Shown here: positions 8,101 to 12,074 of the stretch, piece by piece | Layout of the letters: every line of letters starts with the position of its first letter | Numbering within the stretch: the first letter of the stretch is position 1 | Assembly (NCBI GenBank): GCA_934525735.1 | Contig: CAKSZM010000058.1 | Coordinates: 1 to 12,074, forward strand | Length of the DNA: 12,074 nt | Reading direction: 5' to 3' | Source: an uncultured Faecalibacterium sp. | Lineage (GTDB): Bacteria > Bacillota > Clostridia > Oscillospirales > Ruminococcaceae | Program-made: the position numbers and the translations under genes | Notes under the pieces: generated by a model | Told to the model about the DNA's origin: nothing | Seen by the model: the letters and a program-made list of their open reading frames with translations, nothing else | Databases searched by the model: none

Positions 8101-8754
8101 ATGTTCAACCAACCCTTTACCCTTTCGCAGGTGCGCCCTATCCGGGACGCCATGACCGTCTCCCGCCCGGCGCAGCTGGGCAGGGAAGTGCCGGTCACCT
8201 GGTTCTCGCTGGGGGCGGGAACCTCCATCACCCCGGAATCTTACGACTGCACCACCCTGTATCTGAGCGGGGAGGGCACAGGCGATTTTATTCTGGGGGA
8301 GGACGGCCGGAGTGTTCCGGTCCATCCCGGCCAGCTGCTTGCCGTTCCGTCGAAAACGCTGTGCGGAACCCGAACCGACAGCGGCATGATCTACACTGAG
8401 ATCATTTTAAAAAAGGAGAACTATACCATGAACAACATCATCAAAGCAGGCCAGCCCACCGAGCTGAAGGAGCTTATCTCTTATGAGGAAGGCAGCATTG
8501 CCAACCTCGACCTCGTCCGCGCCGACAACATGAAGTTTGTGCTGATGGCCTTTGACGAGGGCACCGGCCTGACCCCGCACCGCGCACCCGGCAACGCCAT
8601 CCTGACCGCTCTGGAAGGCAAGGCCATCATCGGCTATGAGGGCAAGGATTACGAGCTGAACGCAGGCGAGAGCTTCCGTTTCGACAAGAACGGCCTGCAC
8701 AGTGTCACCCCGCAGGGCAAGTTCAAGATGAGCCTGCTGCTGGTTCTGGAGTAA
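8101..8754 (+). CDS. Two-domain cupin protein
   Basis: This 217-residue soluble protein looks like two cupin beta-barrels in tandem. The first (about 30-103) has YLSGEGTGDFILGEDG and VHPGQLLAVPSKT. The second (about 111-217) has GTGLTPHRAPGNAILTALEGKAIIGYEGKDYELNAGESF and NGLHSVTP. Cupins of this size include metal-dependent isomerases, quercetinase-like enzymes and binding proteins; the substrate here is unknown. In the second domain H160 and H200 are candidate metal ligands, but the usual HxH pair is reduced to one histidine. In the first domain the ligand positions are not histidines, so it may not bind metal. The ATG at 8101 has AAGGAG five bases upstream; an in-frame GTG at 8086 overlaps that site. 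An internal ATG at 8428 has its own ribosome binding site and would give the second domain alone. Confidence 0.8.
   Translation: MFNQPFTLSQVRPIRDAMTVSRPAQLGREVPVTWFSLGAGTSITPESYDCTTLYLSGEGTGDFILGEDGRSVPVHPGQLLAVPSKTLCGTRTDSGMIYTEIILKKENYTMNNIIKAGQPTELKELISYEEGSIANLDLVRADNMKFVLMAFDEGTGLTPHRAPGNAILTALEGKAIIGYEGKDYELNAGESFRFDKNGLHSVTPQGKFKMSLLLVLE
8413..8430 (+). promoter_or_regulatory. Internal ribosome binding site and start in the cupin gene
   Basis: AAGGAG at 8413-8418 is followed nine bases later by an in-frame ATG (8428-8430) exactly at the junction of the two cupin domains. It would yield a 108-residue single-cupin protein (8428-8754), a common stand-alone size. It suggests either dual products or a recent fusion of two genes by loss of a stop codon. 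Confidence 0.55.
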
Positions 8755-8762
8755 TCATGTTT

Positions 8763-8802
8763 ACGCAAAAACCCCGCGCCGGACGGCGCGGGGCTTTTGC
8801 GT
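8763..8802. terminator. Bidirectional terminator between cupin and isomerase genes
   Basis: A 9-bp GC stem (8772-8780 with 8785-8793) around GGAC is extended, after one mismatch, by an 8-bp outer stem ACGCAAAA/TTTTGCGT (8763-8770 with 8795-8802). The A and T tracts give a U-tail in either direction, serving convergent genes ending at 8754 and 8805. Confidence 0.9.
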
Positions 8803-8804
8803 TC

Positions 8805-9653
8805 TCAGCACTCTTCGTACTGCTGCTTCAGGTAGTTCAGGCAGTCCACGGAGTTTTCCGGGGTAGTGTTTTCCAGCGTGGCGAAGATGTAGGGCTTTTC
8901 CTGCTTGGCAAACCGCAGGATGGTGCGGTAGTCGCCCATGCCGCCCTGCCCGGCACCAGTGGCGGCCAGCTGCCCGCCGGCGTCCTTGCGCAGGAAATCC
9001 TTGAAGTGGATCATGGCAATGTCCTTGCCCAGCAGCTCGATGGCTTCGGCAAAAACTTCCTCGCGGCGGTCCACATTTTCCATGTTCAGCAGGTTCACGG
9101 GGTCGAACAAAATCTGCAGGTTGGGGCTGCCGATCTCGTCCAGCACGGTGCGGGCGCGTTTTGCATCATACACGATGTGCTTGACCACCGGTTCGATGGC
9201 AATGGTCACGCCGTACTGTTCGGCGCAGCGCACCACCGGCTTGAAGTTCTTGATGAAGGTGGAAAGTGCGGCATCGCTGCGGCACTCGGGGCAGAACTTG
9301 TATTCGGCATTGGGCGCGCCGGTCTCGGTGCCCACCATGCCGCAGCCCAGCAGGCTGGCAAAGCGGATGTGTGCATAGTATTTTTCCTGAATGGCGTGCA
9401 GGGCGTCCCCGTCCGGGTGGGCAAGGTTGAGGTAATTGCCCAGCACGGCAATATCGATGCCGTTCTGTTCAAACAGATGCCGCAGATACAGCGCGTAGCC
9501 GGGGGTCAGTGCACCGGGCGTGCAGGGAATCTCCTTCAGGGATTTGCTCAGAGCAACATGGGCGCAGGTAAAGCCCTTCTGCCGCACCAACGGCAGCACC
9601 TGCTCAATGGGCAGCTTTTCGGCGTCGTGGAGACGCAGGCCGAATTGGATCAT
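8805..9653 (-). CDS. Sugar phosphate isomerase/epimerase-like TIM-barrel protein
   Basis: This 282-residue protein fits the AP endonuclease 2-like TIM-barrel family (IolE, tagatose 3-epimerase and relatives). It opens MIQFGLRLHD, and the usual metal ligands can be assigned by strand context: E154 in IAIEPV, D184 in ILFDPVNLLN, H216 in MIHFKDF and E261 in ATLEN. An intact divalent-metal site is therefore likely. IHFKDF is typical of enzymes that isomerise or epimerise ketoses or act on inositol intermediates; the exact substrate cannot be assigned. A CPEC motif (121-124) is an extra feature not needed for the fold. The ATG at 9653 has AAAGGAGGAG upstream, whereas a longer frame to 9677 runs through that site. 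It stands alone, divergent from the CmpB-type gene. Confidence 0.8.
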   Translation of the reverse strand: MIQFGLRLHDAEKLPIEQVLPLVRQKGFTCAHVALSKSLKEIPCTPGALTPGYALYLRHLFEQNGIDIAVLGNYLNLAHPDGDALHAIQEKYYAHIRFASLLGCGMVGTETGAPNAEYKFCPECRSDAALSTFIKNFKPVVRCAEQYGVTIAIEPVVKHIVYDAKRARTVLDEIGSPNLQILFDPVNLLNMENVDRREEVFAEAIELLGKDIAMIHFKDFLRKDAGGQLAATGAGQGGMGDYRTILRFAKQEKPYIFATLENTTPENSVDCLNYLKQQYEEC

Positions 9654-9697
9654 GGAAAAACTCCTCCTTTCCCGCACGGGGCGGGGATGTTGCTTCC

Positions 9698-9726
9698 ATT
9701 ATACAACAAACGCCCTCCTGCGGGAA
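9698..9726 (-). promoter_or_regulatory. Promoter of the isomerase-like gene
   Basis: On the minus strand, consensus TATAAT (9703-9698) lies 44 bp before the start codon. The -35 position (TTCCCG, 9726-9721, 17-bp spacing) is a poor match. Confidence 0.55.
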
Positions 9727-9752
9727 GAGAAGATAAAATTTTCCCTGCTCCC

Positions 9753-9781
9753 TTGTGCAGCCGGGGCAAAACGGGTACAAT
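9753..9781 (+). promoter_or_regulatory. Promoter of the tandem CmpB gene
   Basis: TTGTGC (9753-9758), a 17-bp spacer and TACAAT (9776-9781) lie 36 bp before the ATG. It points away from the isomerase-like gene's promoter, 50 bp to the left. Confidence 0.65.
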
Positions 9782-9817
9782 GGAAAAAACAAACGTAAAC
9801 CGGAAAGAGGTCCTTTT

Positions 9818-11116
9818 ATGACACTGAATTTCTATACGCTGGGTGTTATTTACCTGATATATTCCTTCTTGGGCTGGGTGGGTGAGACGATCGTCGCCAC
9901 CGTCAAGGGCAAGAGCTTTGCCAACCGCGGTGCGGCCGCCGGCCCGTTCTGCTTTGTCTACGGCACCACGGCGGTGCTGCTGGCGGCAGGCTATACCGAC
10001 CTGCGCACCCAGCCGGTGTATCTGTTCTTTGCCTGTATGCTCAGCGCCACCATTGTGGAATGGCTGACCGCAAAGCTGTTGGAACGGCTGCACCGCCGCA
10101 AATGGTGGGACTACTCGGGCAAAAAGTTTAACCTGAACGGCTATGTCTGCCTGCAGTACTCGGTGCTGTGGGGTCTGCTGGGCGTGGTGAGTGTTCTGTG
10201 GGGCAATGACCTCATCCTGCGGCTGTGCGGGATCATCCCGTCATGGCTGCTGCGCCCGGCGGTGTGGGTGTCGCTGGCAGTGGCGGCGCTGGATCAGATC
10301 GGCTCGGCTGTGCTGGTGAACCGCTACGCTGCGCAGCACCCTGTGCTGGAACAGCTGAACCAGCGTCTGGGCGAACATTCGGACACCCTGCGCAGGCGCA
10401 TCGCGGTCTACATCGAAAAGCGCATCCAGCACGCCTACCCGGCGGCAGCGCAGCCCCAGCGCAGCATGGCGGTGGAACAGGCGTTCCGCTTTGCCGACCT
10501 GCTGTGGCTGTTCGTCATCGGGGCGTTCCTCGGCGACGTGACCGAGACCATCTTCTGCCGTGTGACGGCGGGCGTCTGGATGAGCCGCTCCAGTCTGGTG
10601 TGGGGGCCGTTCAGCGTGGTGTGGGGTCTGGCGCTGGTCATGGCCACCGTGCTGCTGCGGCAGGATAAGGACAAGAGCGACAGCTATCTGTTCGTGTTCG
10701 GCACCATTATGGGCGGCGCTTACGAATACCTCTGCAGCGCCGTCACCGAGCTTTTGTTCGGCACGGTATTCTGGGACTACAGTAAGTTCAAGTTCAATCT
10801 GGGCGGACGCATCAACCTGTTGTACTGCTTTTTCTGGGGCATTGCGGCTGTGGCGTGGATGCGGCTGGGCTATCCGCTGGTGGAAAAGCTCATGAAAAAA
10901 GTCCGCAGCCATATCCGCCCGTGGATGACGGCGGTTCTGGCGGTATTCATGGCGGTGAACATGCTCACCAGTGCACTGGCGCTGGCCCGCTACGACGCCC
11001 GCACCAGCGGCGAGGCCCCCAAAAACAGCATCGATGTGCTGCTGGACGCGCACTTTGACGATGCCCGGATGGAGCGGGTCTACCCGAACGCGAAAAAAGT
11101 GGCAAAGGCTGGATGA
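9818..11116 (+). CDS. Membrane protein with two tandem CmpB-type domains
   Basis: This 432-residue protein belongs to the family often labelled putative ABC transporter permease (CmpB type, PF06541 by recollection). It contains the unit twice. Unit 1 has FLGWVGETI (17-25), GPFCFVYG (42-49), EWLTAKLLE (81-89) and WWDYSGKKFNLNG (96-108). Unit 2 has FLGDVTETI (237-245), GPFSVVWG (263-270), EYLCSAVTELLFG (293-305) and FWDYSKFKFNLGG (308-320). The two are joined by a basic, soluble linker (about 168-222), and a further membrane helix near 380-400 precedes a polar tail. No ATPase gene is adjacent, so the transporter label rests only on the family name. The ATG at 9818 has AAAGAGG seven bases upstream. 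Function is unknown. Confidence 0.8.
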   Translation: MTLNFYTLGVIYLIYSFLGWVGETIVATVKGKSFANRGAAAGPFCFVYGTTAVLLAAGYTDLRTQPVYLFFACMLSATIVEWLTAKLLERLHRRKWWDYSGKKFNLNGYVCLQYSVLWGLLGVVSVLWGNDLILRLCGIIPSWLLRPAVWVSLAVAALDQIGSAVLVNRYAAQHPVLEQLNQRLGEHSDTLRRRIAVYIEKRIQHAYPAAAQPQRSMAVEQAFRFADLLWLFVIGAFLGDVTETIFCRVTAGVWMSRSSLVWGPFSVVWGLALVMATVLLRQDKDKSDSYLFVFGTIMGGAYEYLCSAVTELLFGTVFWDYSKFKFNLGGRINLLYCFFWGIAAVAWMRLGYPLVEKLMKKVRSHIRPWMTAVLAVFMAVNMLTSALALARYDARTSGEAPKNSIDVLLDAHFDDARMERVYPNAKKVAKAG

Positions 11117-11133
11117 AATTTTTGCGTTTTCCC

Positions 11134-11162
11134 TTGCGCTTGCGCCTGAAAAACGGTATAAT
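11134..11162 (+). promoter_or_regulatory. Promoter of the Mn2+ riboswitch transcript
   Basis: TTGCGC (11134-11139), a 17-bp spacer and consensus TATAAT (11157-11162) place the transcription start at about 11169, right at the 5' edge of the aptamer. Confidence 0.8.
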
Positions 11163-11170
11163 ACTTCACG

Positions 11171-11275
11171 AATAAAAGGGAGTAAGGGGCGCACGCGGAC
11201 AATGCGGTGCGCTGTACTGCAGCGACATCCCGGCAGAAATGCCCGCTGCAGTGCCGGAAGCTTGAGACTTTTATT
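11171..11275 (+). promoter_or_regulatory. yybP-ykoY (manganese) riboswitch
   Basis: The element opens AATAAAAGGGAGTAAG and closes AGCTTGAGACTTTTATT, matching the two conserved flanks of the yybP-ykoY class (GGGGAGUA and GAGACCUUU types). P1 pairs 11171-11178 with 11268-11275. Two internal GC hairpins and a conserved-looking GACAUCCCGG internal segment lie between. Members bind Mn2+ and usually turn on metal efflux genes. The 3' P1 strand is also the 5' arm of the following terminator, so Mn2+ binding would prevent termination. Confidence 0.82.
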
Positions 11276-11320
11276 ACACTTTCCCGTTTCTGGGCAGGAT
11301 GTAATAGAAGTCTCTTTTTT
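11264..11320 (+). terminator. Terminator alternating with riboswitch P1
   Basis: A 14-bp stem (11264-11277 with 11301-11314, one T-G wobble) is followed by six T at 11315-11320. Its 5' arm fully contains the 3' P1 strand of the aptamer, so terminator and ligand-bound aptamer are mutually exclusive: a genetic ON switch. Confidence 0.88.
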
Positions 11321-11358
11321 ATTGTGTTCTGCCGCAAAAAATCAAAAGGAGAAGAACT

Positions 11359-12074
11359 ATGCTCATTCCAGTCTTATTGTTCATCGTTGGTCTGCTGTGC
11401 CTGATCAAAGGCGGCGACTGGTTCGTGGACGGTGCTACGGGCATTGCCCGCCGCTTCCATGTGCCGGAGCTGCTCATCGGCGCAACGGTGGTGTCCATCG
11501 GCACCACCCTGCCGGAGGTCATGGTCTCCACTACCTCGGCCCTCACCGGCCACGGTGAAATTGCCTATGGCAACGCCATCGGTTCGGTCATCTGTAACTC
11601 CGCTCTCATCGCAGCCATCCCCATCATCGTCAAGCCGGGCAAGGCTGATCCCAAGAGCCTGCGTACCCCGGTGCTGTTCTTCTTTGTGGCGGCGGCCTTC
11701 TATGCCGGTGTAGCCTACACCACCGGCTATTTCTCCCGCCCGGTGGGCCTTGTGCTGCTGGCAATGTTCGTAGCCTACATCGTCTGCAACATTCTGGCCA
11801 TGAAGAACGCCCCCGCCCCGGAAGAAGAGGAAGAACCCGCTGAGAATGCTTCCCTTGCCAAAGAGCTGGGCCTGCTGGCCGTGGGCGCGGTGCTCATTGC
11901 GGTGGGCGCAGACCTGCTGGTGGACAACGGTACCCTGATCGCACAGGCTCTGGGCGTGCCGGAGTCGGTCATTGCGCTGACCTTTGTGGCACTGGGCACC
12001 TCGCTGCCGGAGCTGGTCACGGCCATCACCTCGCTGGCCAAGGGCCACGGGGCGCTGTCGCTGGGCAATGTCAT
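11359..12074 (+). CDS. CaCA-family cation antiporter, 5' part
   Basis: The first 238 residues of a YrbG-like Na+/Ca2+ exchanger are visible; the gene runs off the window. It contains both signature alpha repeats. Alpha-1 spans about 41-84 with SIGTTLPEVMVS and GNAIGSVICNSALI, and alpha-2 begins about 207 with ALGTSLPELVTAITS. The cation-coordinating glutamates are E53 and E218. A short acidic loop (EEEEE, 155-159) separates the halves, as in bacterial members, and about four or five helices lie in each half. The family exchanges cytoplasmic divalent cations for Na+ or H+. The upstream yybP-ykoY riboswitch suggests it may export Mn2+, alone or with Ca2+, which is an inference. The ATG has AAGGAG seven bases upstream. 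Confidence 0.9.
   Translation, partial: MLIPVLLFIVGLLCLIKGGDWFVDGATGIARRFHVPELLIGATVVSIGTTLPEVMVSTTSALTGHGEIAYGNAIGSVICNSALIAAIPIIVKPGKADPKSLRTPVLFFFVAAAFYAGVAYTTGYFSRPVGLVLLAMFVAYIVCNILAMKNAPAPEEEEEPAENASLAKELGLLAVGAVLIAVGADLLVDNGTLIAQALGVPESVIALTFVALGTSLPELVTAITSLAKGHGALSLGNV

Noticed and set aside
8757..9821. 354-residue + strand frame opposite the isomerase-like gene
   Set aside because: It begins in a terminator hairpin, is antisense to a gene with a good metal site and ribosome binding site, and has shadow composition.
10241..11194. 317-residue minus strand frame over the tandem CmpB gene
   Set aside because: It is antisense to a gene with clear paired motifs and membrane helices; its product is histidine- and glutamine-rich with no membrane or domain signal.
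11374..12048. Minus strand frame over the antiporter gene
   Set aside because: The + strand frame has both CaCA alpha repeats and a ribosome binding site, so the minus strand frame is a shadow.

Overview
The window is high-GC (roughly 60%) bacterial chromosome with strong AGGAGG-type ribosome binding sites, short intergenic gaps, and riboswitch and attenuator control of housekeeping genes. Together with the protein types, this suggests a Firmicute of the Clostridia (Oscillospiraceae/Ruminococcaceae, Faecalibacterium-like). The genus is an inference from general knowledge, not a database match. No rRNA, tRNA, CRISPR array, transposase or phage gene was seen.

Layout. Bases 1-807 are the 3' end of a ribosomal protein S1-type gene, closed by a strong terminator. 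Bases 901-2359 hold a compact + strand cluster: a GtrA-family membrane protein with an unusual insert, a 45-residue single-helix membrane peptide, and deoC (deoxyribose-phosphate aldolase). Bases 2412-3836 form a complete SAM-controlled unit: promoter, SAM-I (S-box) riboswitch, terminator and metK. After a long hairpin comes a doubtful 57-residue minus strand ORF. Next is a divergent pair, a flavin-binding PNPOx-like protein (-) and an HxlR-type regulator (+), separated by 143 bp with overlapping promoters and two inverted repeats.

Bases 5135-8021 carry fucO (lactaldehyde/1,2-propanediol oxidoreductase, -) and glpK (glycerol kinase, +), divergent across an AT-rich 250-bp spacer. Bases 8101-8754 encode a two-domain cupin protein with a convincing internal start. 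It converges on a sugar phosphate isomerase/epimerase-like TIM-barrel gene (8805-9653, -) across a bidirectional terminator. Bases 9818-11116 encode a membrane protein built from two tandem CmpB-type units. The window closes with a promoter, a yybP-ykoY (Mn2+) riboswitch, its terminator, and the first 238 residues of a CaCA-family cation antiporter.

How the genes fit together. Most transcription units are short and independent rather than one pathway. Themes are small-carbon metabolism (deoxyribose phosphate, lactaldehyde, glycerol, an unknown sugar), SAM supply with feedback control, redox or electrophile sensing (HxlR plus flavoprotein) and metal export. The most unusual object is the GtrA-like protein. 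Its extra loop between the last two membrane helices contains the IIGGADGPTAIFV signature otherwise typical of the Na+-binding beta subunit of oxaloacetate decarboxylase-type pumps.
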